Source: a bacterium (GTDB lineage: Bacteria > Sysuimicrobiota > Sysuimicrobiia > Sysuimicrobiales > Segetimicrobiaceae). Taken from it: DNA of 64,000 nt. The stretch lies in NCBI GenBank assembly GCA_035691305.1, contig DASSJF010000013.1:22653-86652 (forward strand), in the 5' to 3' direction. The notes below the pieces were generated by a model, which worked only from the letters and a program-made list of their open reading frames with translations, had not been told where the DNA came from and made no database searches. A program made the position numbers and the translations under genes. This document shows positions 34,333 to 41,413 of this stretch, piece after piece (positions within the stretch are counted from its first letter, which is position 1; the number at the start of each line of letters is the position of its first letter).

Positions 34333-34890
34333 ATGCGCAGCACACACGTACTCGCGCTCGTCCTGGCGGCAATGATGGTGCCCGCGGCGGCGGCGTTCGC
34401 GACGTCCGCCGCGCCGGCCGATCCCGCGGTCGCGAACCTGTCCGCGCTCCACGGGCACGCGTTCGACGTATCGTACCTGCAGGCCGTGATTCCTGTGGAC
34501 GACGAATCGGTCGAGATGGCGATGACCGCGACGCTCTACGCGGACCATCCGGATCTGCTCCACTGGAACCAAAACTTCACCGAACGCGAGCACGGCCAGA
34601 TCCAGAAGATGGTGACCCTGCTCGGCGACATGGGCGCGCAGCCGGGACAGCGGAACGAGGGTGTCGCGACGGCCCCGGTCAAGCAGCTGCGGTCTCTCCG
34701 CGGCGCCGCGCTTGAGCGGACGTACATCAAGCTCATGACCCAGCATCTCGACCGCGCGGTCGCGCTGTCCAAGCTCGCCGCGCAGCGGGCGGACCGCCCG
34801 GAGTTGCGCGCGTTCGCCGCAGGCGCGGCGGCCGCGGACGCCAAGGATGCCGCGACGCTGCGGAGTTGGATGACCGCTTGGTATCGCTAG
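34333..34890 (+). CDS. exported DUF305-like protein, two repeats
   Basis: A 185-residue protein with a signal peptide (about 1-23, ending AFAT). It holds two helical units like the DUF305/DUF4142 group: FDVSYLQAVIPVDDESVEMA (about 46-100) and ERTYIKLMTQHLDRAVALSK (about 129-180). Members of these families are four-helix bundles, often with a His-His metal-binding motif. In the first repeat the usual His-His is replaced by Val-Asp-Asp-Glu; the second keeps one His. GAGAGGTGA precedes the start. The function is unknown; periplasmic metal or stress-related roles are known only for distant relatives. Confidence 0.75.
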   Translation: MRSTHVLALVLAAMMVPAAAAFATSAAPADPAVANLSALHGHAFDVSYLQAVIPVDDESVEMAMTATLYADHPDLLHWNQNFTEREHGQIQKMVTLLGDMGAQPGQRNEGVATAPVKQLRSLRGAALERTYIKLMTQHLDRAVALSKLAAQRADRPELRAFAAGAAAADAKDAATLRSWMTAWYR

Positions 34891-34924
34891 AGGCGCCGCG
34901 AAGCTAACGGCAGGCGACAACACG

Positions 34925-34972
34925 GCGGCCACACGCCGCGCGGCCGGTCACCCGGCCGCCGCGTGTGGCCGC
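34925..34972. terminator. strong hairpin between convergent genes
   Basis: Arms GCGGCCACACGC (34925-34936) and GCGTGTGGCCGC (34961-34972) pair perfectly. A second perfect 8-bp stem lies inside them. It separates the DUF305-like gene from the XRE-TPR gene. Confidence 0.7.
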
Positions 34973-34994
34973 TTCGTTCGTGGACGGCCGCTCG

Positions 34995-36380
34995 CTAGTC
35001 GGAGGAAATCGCCTCGCGTTCCATCGCGCGGTCGAGCGCCGCGTCCAACGTCTCCGTCATGCGGATGACGCCGCATGCGTCCGGCGACGTCAGGCGGCGC
35101 AGCGCGGCGAACACCTCGGTGTGCAGGCGGTACGCGTCGGCGGACTTGCCCAACCGGGACAGCACGCGCGCGGCGGCGTACCCGGCGACGATGCCCTCCA
35201 TCCTCATGCCGGTCTTCGTGCAGTGCTGGTAGGCGTTGGTCAGATACCGCAGTCCCTTCAGCGTCCGCCGCTCGGCCACCGACACCACGCCGAGCACGAT
35301 GCTCGCACGCGCCACCTCGTCGGCCATGCCCCGCGCATGGCTGAGTCCCACCGCCTGCTCCGCCGCGACGCGCGCATCCGCCACGTCGCCGAGCGCCAGG
35401 TAGCACCGGCCGAGCTCCGTGAGCGCCCGGCACTCGCCCATCACGTCCGACAGCCGCCGCGCCATCGTCACGGCCGGCCGCAGGTGCTCCAGCGCCTCGG
35501 CCGGCCGCCCCGATTCGATCAACACCATCGCCAGGTTGTTGCGGACTCGGAAGGTTGTCTCCAGATCCTCGAACCGCTCCGCACCCCGCAGCGCCTCGCG
35601 GTACTCCACGAGGGACTTGGCATAATCGCCGGTCCGGTAGTGGACGACGCCGACGTTCATGCGCACGTCCGGCACCCGGTGCGGCGCGTGAATCTCGAAG
35701 AGCGTGATCGCTTCCGTCGCGGCGGCGAGGGATTCGTCGTACCGGCCCAGCCGAAAGAACATCGTGCTCAAGTAGCCGAGCACCTCGCCGTGGAGCACGG
35801 GCTCCGGCTTCGGCAGCGACGGAGTGAGCGACAGCATCTCTTCGTACAACCGCACCGCTTCGATCAGCCGGCCTCCGCGGTGCTCGATCAGACCCAGGTT
35901 GCGGAGCGCCCGGCACTCCATCAGGCGGTCGCGTGTGCGCCGCGCGTGATCGAGCGATTCGCGCAGAAGCGGCTCGGCGTCTCGAGGGCGGAACTGTCCG
36001 ACCAGCGCTTCGCCGATGCCGAGCCTGGCGCTCGCGACGAGCTGCGGCATGCCGGCCCCGGCGGCGAATTCCAGCAGCTGTTCAAACACCCCGCGGGCCG
36101 CGTCATAGCGACGCTGGCTCAGCGCCTGCCGCCCGCGGTTGTCGAGGTCGGCGAGCACGCGCGCGGTCCCCTTCCGGTCGAGGGCGCGGAGCAGCGTCGC
36201 GACCGGACGGTCGAGCCGCTCCGCCAGATGCGTGAGCGTTTCGAGGGACGGCCGGGCGCCGTCCCGCTCCAACAAACTGACAAACGCCTTCGTCAACACC
36301 GGAGTCGCAACCTCAGACTGACTGAGGCCGCGCGCGAGCCGAGCTTGTTTCAATAGTTGCCCGAAGGTCAACTGCGGCAT
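34995..36380 (-). CDS. XRE-family regulator with C-terminal TPR domain (RRNPP-like architecture)
   Basis: A 461-residue protein. Residues about 4-60 are an XRE helix-turn-helix (LTFGQLLKQARLARGLSQSEVA, SLLERDGARPSLETLTHLAERL). From about 85 to the end it is a helical repeat domain with TPR-type units, for example GRYDESLAAATEAITLFEIHA, GDYAKSLVEYREALRGAERFE and GRPAEALEHLRPAVTMARRLS. This is the layout of PlcR, Rgg, NprR and PrgX, whose TPR domain binds an imported signal peptide. A 45-residue secreted-peptide gene lies 172 bases upstream on the same strand, with three 16-bp repeats between. Start ATG 36380 (GGGGGGACGG upstream); longer frames are not homologous. Confidence 0.88.
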   Translation of the reverse strand: MPQLTFGQLLKQARLARGLSQSEVATPVLTKAFVSLLERDGARPSLETLTHLAERLDRPVATLLRALDRKGTARVLADLDNRGRQALSQRRYDAARGVFEQLLEFAAGAGMPQLVASARLGIGEALVGQFRPRDAEPLLRESLDHARRTRDRLMECRALRNLGLIEHRGGRLIEAVRLYEEMLSLTPSLPKPEPVLHGEVLGYLSTMFFRLGRYDESLAAATEAITLFEIHAPHRVPDVRMNVGVVHYRTGDYAKSLVEYREALRGAERFEDLETTFRVRNNLAMVLIESGRPAEALEHLRPAVTMARRLSDVMGECRALTELGRCYLALGDVADARVAAEQAVGLSHARGMADEVARASIVLGVVSVAERRTLKGLRYLTNAYQHCTKTGMRMEGIVAGYAAARVLSRLGKSADAYRLHTEVFAALRRLTSPDACGVIRMTETLDAALDRAMEREAISSD

Positions 36381-36444
36381 TGCACCGTCCCCCCGGGACG
36401 TCAACGCGACCTTAACTATTGGGCGGGGGGACCCCCTACTCCTC

Positions 36445-36492
36445 CAGTAGGTGCCGTCTCTGATAGGTGACCGTCGTGATAGGTGGCCGTCC
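36445..36492. repeat. three 16-bp direct repeats upstream of the XRE-TPR gene
   Basis: Units at 36445-36460, 36461-36476 and 36477-36492 share the core TAGGTG-(N)-CCGTC. The last two differ at two bases; the first lacks one base of the core. A short inverted repeat CCTACT/AGTAGG (36435-36451) abuts them. They lie in the leader region of the XRE-TPR gene, where an operator is expected. Confidence 0.7.
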
Positions 36493-36552
36493 GGCCGGCT
36501 GAACCTACCGCTAACGTACCGAATGTCGGTGTTTGTATCCGTTCTGCGTGAA

Positions 36553-36690
36553 CTACCCGCCGCTCCCGTTGTCGCCGTCCGCCGCGAGCTGAGTGGGATT
36601 ATACGCATGCCCTGTCTGCAATCCCGCGCCGCTGACGCCCCCGAGCACCAACAGTGTCACGACCGCCACCATTGCAAGGATTTTCCGCAT
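36553..36690 (-). CDS. short exported peptide, candidate signalling propeptide
   Basis: 45 residues starting MRKILAMVAVVTLL, a compact signal sequence with two basic residues and a hydrophobic core. The remaining 20 or so residues, about GLQTGHAYNPTQLAADGDNG onward, are polar, with Gly-Ser-Gly-Gly at the end. A possible cleavage site follows TGHA. GGGGGTG lies ten bases before the ATG. It is upstream of, and on the same strand as, the XRE-TPR regulator. This resembles the propeptides of RRNPP quorum sensing, although there the peptide gene more often lies downstream. It could instead be an unrelated small exported protein. Confidence 0.55.
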   Translation of the reverse strand: MRKILAMVAVVTLLVLGGVSGAGLQTGHAYNPTQLAADGDNGSGG

Positions 36691-37018
36691 TCTGCCACAC
36701 CCCCATTGAGTTTTGGCCGGACGGCCACATCGATGCAGAGAAACGAATTGTGAAGGAGGAATGTCGCGCCGACATATTTGGAAAGTACCTTGGGCGCATG
36801 CTCTGCCAAGTTGAGCATTGCTTGCTAAAATACCTACCGAACGACTGTACGATTGACTCGCTTCGCCGCCGATCCTCGCCGCCCGCCCAAGGTGGGAGGA
36901 GCGGCGCCGGCCCGCCGCCCGAATCCCGACGCGAGGAATTCCGGTCCCGCGCCTGTAAACGAAACGGGCAGCTTCACACATGTGCCGGGTGCGCGGACGA
37001 ACAGTCCGGGAGGTAACC
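36691..37018. promoter_or_regulatory. 328-base divergent control region
   Basis: It separates the minus-strand peptide gene from the plus-strand methyltransferase and is AT-richer than its flanks. Rightward promoter candidate: CTGCCA (36803-36808), 17 bases, extended -10 TGCTAAAAT (36823-36831). Leftward candidate: TTGGCA (36809-36804), 16 bases, TACTTT (36787-36782). An inverted repeat GCATGCTC/GAGCATTGC (36796-36821) straddles both -35 elements. The sequence after 36840 holds nothing I recognise apart from the ribosome binding site GGGAGG at 37008-37013. Confidence 0.4.
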
Positions 37019-38530
37019 GTGATCGGCACGCCCAGCGCGCCGCTGCGGGATGCGCATCGACCGGTTCTCGGCACCCGCGTGCGGGTCGAGTTTACCGAAA
37101 TGTCGAACGGCCGACGCGCGGTCGCGCATGTCGGATCCTGGACGGTCGCCGTCGAGGACGCCGTTCCGGGCGACGTGGCGGACGTCGAATTGCGCGAGCG
37201 CCGCGGCGCAGCCTATCGCGGACATCTCCTCGCGCTTGTGCGCCCGTCGCCACATCGTGTGCGCCCGGCGTGCTCCTACTTCGAGCGGTGCGGCGGCTGC
37301 CAGTGGCAGCGCCTCGATACGGCGGCGCAAGCCGAGTACAAGGGCACGCTTGTGCGGCGGGCACTCCGCGCGGTCGGCCTCGGCGGGGTGCCGGTGCGCG
37401 TCGTCCCCGCGAGGGCGGCGTGGGGCTACCGCACCGCCGGCACGTACGTGCCGGCGGTGGACGGCGGATCGGCGGCCCTCGGCCTGCACGCCGCGGATGC
37501 GGCGTCCGCCGTGGCGATCCGCGCGTGCCCCATCCAGTCGCCGGCTCTCCAGGCGGCGTTCGACGAAATGCAGCGCGCCTGGTGCGATCTGATTTTGCGC
37601 CTCGACGACGCGGACGGGGACCGTTCGGCGTGGCGCCAGATCCGGATCAGGGCCGGCGAGGCGTCGCGCGAGGTCGCGGTCGGACTCGTCCACGCGGGAC
37701 GTCTGTCGCCGCGCGCGCGCGCGGCCGTCGTCGAGCTGATCGGCGGCCGGATCACGCGATTGGTCGAGATTACGGTGAAGCCGGCGCGGCGGCCGGCCCG
37801 GACGGGCGAGCCGATGAGCGAGCTGCGGTGGGGACGCGCGGGGGTGGTTGAGGCGATGCTCGACCGCTGGTACCACGTCCCCGTCTTCGCGCCGTTCCCC
37901 GTGTCGGGTCGTGGCGACGCCGTCGCCGCGGCAGTCGACGCGCTGGCGCCCGACGGCGAGACGACCGTGCTCGAGACCGAGGCGGGAATCGGCGCTTACA
38001 CGCTGCCTGCGGCCGCCGCGGCGCGCCGCGTCATCGGGCGCACGACGGGAGAACATTTGCAGACGGCCCGGGAGAACGCGCGGTGGAACGAGGCGTCAAA
38101 CGTGATCTTTGCCGACCGCACCGCCGAGACGTTGACGCGGATGCTGCGCTCGTACGGTCCGGTTGGACGCGCACTCGTGCAGGTGACGCCCGCGCCCGTC
38201 CCGTTCGAAACGCTGCACCGCGCGGGCCTCGAGCGCGTCGTCCTCCTGGCCGGCTCGCCGGCGCGGCTCGCGGAAGTCCTGACCGCCGGCGCTCCCGGAT
38301 TTGAGGCCCGCTCCATCACGGTGGTCGACACGCATCCGCAGACGAGCCGTGCCGAGATCCATGCGGTGCTCGACGCGCGGCACGGCGCGTGGGCTGGTGC
38401 GGACTACGTGACGGACTCGGAGGCGGCGCCGACCGCGGCGTCCACGGAACCGAACACCGGGCAGAGGGATGCGAAGTCCACCGCGCGGAGGATCCCGCCG
38501 ACGGGTGATTCCGGAGCCGCGACGAGGTAG
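37019..38530 (+). CDS. TrmA/RlmD-family RNA methyltransferase paralogue with degenerate catalytic motifs
   Basis: A 503-residue protein. It has a TRAM-like RNA-binding domain (about 15-78), then cluster cysteines Cys87, Cys93, Cys96 and Cys172 spaced as in the [4Fe-4S] RlmD group. The C-terminal Rossmann domain follows. In active members motif I reads like LDLYCGxGTFSLPLA; here it is ETEAGIGAYTLPAA (about 319). The DPPR loop is replaced by VTPAPVP, and the catalytic SCNP loop by LAGSPARLAEVL (about 409), with no cysteine. It therefore probably lacks m5U-forming activity. GTG 37019 follows GGGAGG by five bases. Its 3' end runs 127 bases into the convergent STAS gene. Confidence 0.8.
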   Translation: MIGTPSAPLRDAHRPVLGTRVRVEFTEMSNGRRAVAHVGSWTVAVEDAVPGDVADVELRERRGAAYRGHLLALVRPSPHRVRPACSYFERCGGCQWQRLDTAAQAEYKGTLVRRALRAVGLGGVPVRVVPARAAWGYRTAGTYVPAVDGGSAALGLHAADAASAVAIRACPIQSPALQAAFDEMQRAWCDLILRLDDADGDRSAWRQIRIRAGEASREVAVGLVHAGRLSPRARAAVVELIGGRITRLVEITVKPARRPARTGEPMSELRWGRAGVVEAMLDRWYHVPVFAPFPVSGRGDAVAAAVDALAPDGETTVLETEAGIGAYTLPAAAAARRVIGRTTGEHLQTARENARWNEASNVIFADRTAETLTRMLRSYGPVGRALVQVTPAPVPFETLHRAGLERVVLLAGSPARLAEVLTAGAPGFEARSITVVDTHPQTSRAEIHAVLDARHGAWAGADYVTDSEAAPTAASTEPNTGQRDAKSTARRIPPTGDSGAATR

Positions 38531-38781
38531 AGCGCGCGGCGGCTCACCCTGAGGCGCGTCGCCGTCTGGAACAACGTCGCGACGCCGTGGCTGTCCAGAT
38601 ATTCGGCCACGATCAACGAGACGATCACGGGGCCGGCCGTCTGCGCGGCCGCCGTTTCCAGCGCGGCGGCCAACCTGGGAACGGTTGTCATGTCGACGAC
38701 CCCGTCCACCTCGACGAATATCCCTCGGCGAGCACGAAGAGCGCCGCCGCGGCCACGGCGGCCATCATGTGATTGAACCAC
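38404..38781 (-). CDS. STAS-domain protein (anti-anti-sigma-factor-like)
   Basis: A 125-residue protein. Residues about 20-120 fit a single STAS domain: GIFVEVDGVVDMTTVPRLAAAL, then VIVSLIVAEYLDSHGVATLF, with the Ser of the usual D-S-S/H-G phosphorylation loop, then the closing helix DFASLCPVFGSVDAAVGA. Such domains are phosphoswitches for anti-sigma kinases, but no partner kinase is in the window. GTG 38781 is the best available start, though the first 20 residues (RGRGGALRARR) look unlike a STAS N-terminus. The gene overlaps the methyltransferase tail on the other strand. Confidence 0.65.
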   Translation of the reverse strand: MVQSHDGRRGRGGALRARRGIFVEVDGVVDMTTVPRLAAALETAAAQTAGPVIVSLIVAEYLDSHGVATLFQTATRLRVSRRALYLVAAPESPVGGILRAVDFASLCPVFGSVDAAVGAASESVT

Positions 38782-38893
38782 GCCGGAATGCCTCGGCCCG
38801 GCGGGCGGCGGGCCCGCAGCGACACCGCGGGCGGCGTCGTTTGCGTGTGAGGCGGCGGAGGCGTCATCCCGGCGGCCCGCATCCCGGCCGGTC

Positions 38894-41413
38894 TTATTGC
38901 CCGGCGTCGGCGACAGGCGGCGCGCCGCCTGCCGGCAAAGCGGAGTGGTTGGACGGCGCCGTCACATACCTGCCGGTAAACAACCACACGAACGTCACAC
39001 CGAAGACACACGCCCCGGCCATGATCCACAGCGCGACCGGCGGTGAGGCGGCGTCGGCGACGCGCCCGAGCGCCAAGGCCCCGATGAGCCGCGTGCCCTG
39101 GAGCAGCATCTGCCGGTTTCCGAGGACGCGCCCGAGCAGCGCCTGGGGCGTCACCTGCATGACCAGCGTGGCGTTCACGATGCTCGTCATCATGTTGCCG
39201 ACCGCGAAGATGAACGCACCCGCGACCAGGCCGAGATACCACGGCGCCGTGGCGAAAACGGCAACCCCAAACCCCGCCAGGATGTAGGCAAACACCGCCA
39301 GACTCGGCGTCGCCCAGCGCCTCGTCAGGCCCGCGAGGACGAGCGCGGTTGCGAGCTTGCCCACGCCGAGCGCGCTGTTTACGACGCCATAGGCCGCCGG
39401 CGAAAGATGCGCCGTGTGGACCACCATCGGTGCGCGAAGCACTTCAAACGCGAGCGTCAGGTATCCCGGCAGGATCAGCAGCGCGAAATACCGCTGAAAG
39501 GGCGTCTGCCACATGTACCGCAGACCGGACATCAGATCCGCGGTAATGGTCGCGCCGCCCCGCGCGCCGAGTCCGGCGCCCCAGGCGAGCGGCATCAGCA
39601 GAACGCAGATCGCGCTCACGAGGAACGACCCGGCGTCCGCGAACATCACCCCGGCGTACCCCAGCGTCAGCACCGCGGCGGCACCGAGCACGCCCCCGGC
39701 GATCTCGGCGATGCGTTCCGTCGTCTGAAACAGCGCGTTGATCGCCGGCAACTCCTCGACCGTCGCGATCGACGGCAAGAGCGCGGTGACCGCCGCCCGG
39801 AAGAAGACGGAGCCGACGTTCAAGATGCCGAGGAGAAGGAGGCCGAAGGGCAGCGACCTCGGCAGCACAAACGGCAGCGCCGCCACGACGATCGCCCGTC
39901 CGACGTCGGACAGCGCCACCACGGCTCTGCGGTCGACACGATCTGCCACGGCGCCCGCGAGAAAACTGAACAACGCCTGCGCCACGTATCCCGCCGAGAG
40001 TGCGGCGGCGAGCGTCACGGCCGATCCGGTCAGCGCGTACACCCACAGCGTAATGGCGATGAAGAAGACCTCGTCGCCGAGAAACGACACCGCCTCGCCG
40101 AACCACAGGAGCGCGAAAGCGGGACGGCGCAGCACCGTCAGCCACGCGGGGGCCGGCCCGCCGGCGGAGCCGGGCGCCGGGCGGGCGGCGAGGGTCCGCA
40201 GCGCCCGCACGAGCACCGGGTCGAATTGCGTCCCGCTGCACCGGTCGAGCTCGGCAAGAGCCGCCGCGGCATCCCGCCGGGAGCGGTAGACGCGATCGTT
40301 CGTCAGGGCGTGATAGGTGTCCGCGATCGCGACGATGCGGGCGGCGAGCGGGATCTCGCGGCCGCGCAGGCCGTCCGGGTAGCCGGTGCCGTCGTAGTGC
40401 TCGTGGCTCGCGCGCACCATCGGCGCGATGCGGGATAAGCCGGCAATCGACGCGACCATGTCGGCGCTGTCGACGACGTGAGACCGCATGATGTCCCACT
40501 CTTCCGGAGTGAGTTGGCCGGGCTTCTGGAGAATGGAGTCCGGGACCACCACCTTGCCGACATCGTGCAGCAACCCCGTGAGGAACGCATCGTGCGCAAG
40601 CCGCTCGTTCACGCCGATCGCCCGCGCGAGCCGCTTCGCGAGTTGGGCGACGTCCTGCGAATGCAGGCCGGTCCGGCTGTCTTTGACGTCCATCGCGTCG
40701 GCCAGCACGGCGGTCGTGGCAAGCACGCGCCGCTCTTCCTGGCCGCTCATGGACTGCGGATGAAAGACGTGCAGCACGACGCCGCCGGCAAGCAGCGGCA
40801 ACATGCTCAACGCCACTCCTCCGGTTCCGGGAAGCCAGATGCGCTCCACGGTGACGGTGGTCAGCGCGAGCAGCACCGAGATGCCGAAGGAGGTACCGCA
40901 GGCGCTGGCCACGATCGCGAACGCCCGGCCCCACCCCATCCCCTCGTTTCTCGCGATCCGCGTCGCCACGAGCGGCGTGCGGATCGCGGCGTAGACGACC
41001 GCCGCAAGCACAACGCCGCCGAGCCGGTAGGGCGCGTGAGGGAGCGGCAGCAGCACGGCCGCCAGCACCGCGCCCGACAACGCGGTCGCTTCCTCGATCG
41101 CGCGCAGCCCGCCCCACCGCTCCGCTTCGGTGCCGGCCGCGAGGACCAGGCCCGCGAGCGCGCCGGCGGCGGCAAGAACCGGCCGCCCGACGCCGAGGGC
41201 GACGATCACCGGGACGAACACCAGCGGGAAGTCATCGCTCGGCGAGATCCGCAGCGGATAGGCGGCGAGCCACGCGACGGTGGCGGCGGTGGCCAGCAGC
41301 AGGGTCGGATCCGCCGGCGTCAGGTGCTCATGAAACCCGATCACGGCGAGCACCGCCGCGGGCACGGCCAGAAACACCGCGGTGGGAACGGCCACCCGGC
41401 GGCCGGTCGTCAC
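38894..41413 (-). CDS. membrane HD-GYP phosphodiesterase fused to an MFS transporter
   Basis: An 839-residue three-part protein. Residues 8-220 hold about six membrane spans, an uncharacterised sensor-like part. Residues 225-412 are an HD-GYP domain: HSQDVAQLAKRL, LLHDVGKVVVPD with His283-Asp284, SHVVDSADM, then SHEHYDGTGYPDGLRG with the GYP at 344-346 and IADTYHALT. The first His of the usual His-His-Glu is Ser. Residues 424-839 are a complete 12-span major facilitator of the MFS_3 type. There is no stop or frameshift between parts. GTG 41413 overlaps the preceding HD gene (GTGA), so both are coupled. HD-GYP enzymes hydrolyse cyclic di-GMP; the fusion suggests nucleotide-linked control of export or uptake. 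Confidence 0.85.
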   Translation of the reverse strand: MTTGRRVAVPTAVFLAVPAAVLAVIGFHEHLTPADPTLLLATAATVAWLAAYPLRISPSDDFPLVFVPVIVALGVGRPVLAAAGALAGLVLAAGTEAERWGGLRAIEEATALSGAVLAAVLLPLPHAPYRLGGVVLAAVVYAAIRTPLVATRIARNEGMGWGRAFAIVASACGTSFGISVLLALTTVTVERIWLPGTGGVALSMLPLLAGGVVLHVFHPQSMSGQEERRVLATTAVLADAMDVKDSRTGLHSQDVAQLAKRLARAIGVNERLAHDAFLTGLLHDVGKVVVPDSILQKPGQLTPEEWDIMRSHVVDSADMVASIAGLSRIAPMVRASHEHYDGTGYPDGLRGREIPLAARIVAIADTYHALTNDRVYRSRRDAAAALAELDRCSGTQFDPVLVRALRTLAARPAPGSAGGPAPAWLTVLRRPAFALLWFGEAVSFLGDEVFFIAITLWVYALTGSAVTLAAALSAGYVAQALFSFLAGAVADRVDRRAVVALSDVGRAIVVAALPFVLPRSLPFGLLLLGILNVGSVFFRAAVTALLPSIATVEELPAINALFQTTERIAEIAGGVLGAAAVLTLGYAGVMFADAGSFLVSAICVLLMPLAWGAGLGARGGATITADLMSGLRYMWQTPFQRYFALLILPGYLTLAFEVLRAPMVVHTAHLSPAAYGVVNSALGVGKLATALVLAGLTRRWATPSLAVFAYILAGFGVAVFATAPWYLGLVAGAFIFAVGNMMTSIVNATLVMQVTPQALLGRVLGNRQMLLQGTRLIGALALGRVADAASPPVALWIMAGACVFGVTFVWLFTGRYVTAPSNHSALPAGGAPPVADAGQ

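Noticed and set aside
36761..36811. Short plus-strand frame after AAGGAGGA-ATG (17 codons)
   Set aside because: The ribosome binding site is only one base from the ATG, the frame is very short, and it lies inside the divergent promoter region.
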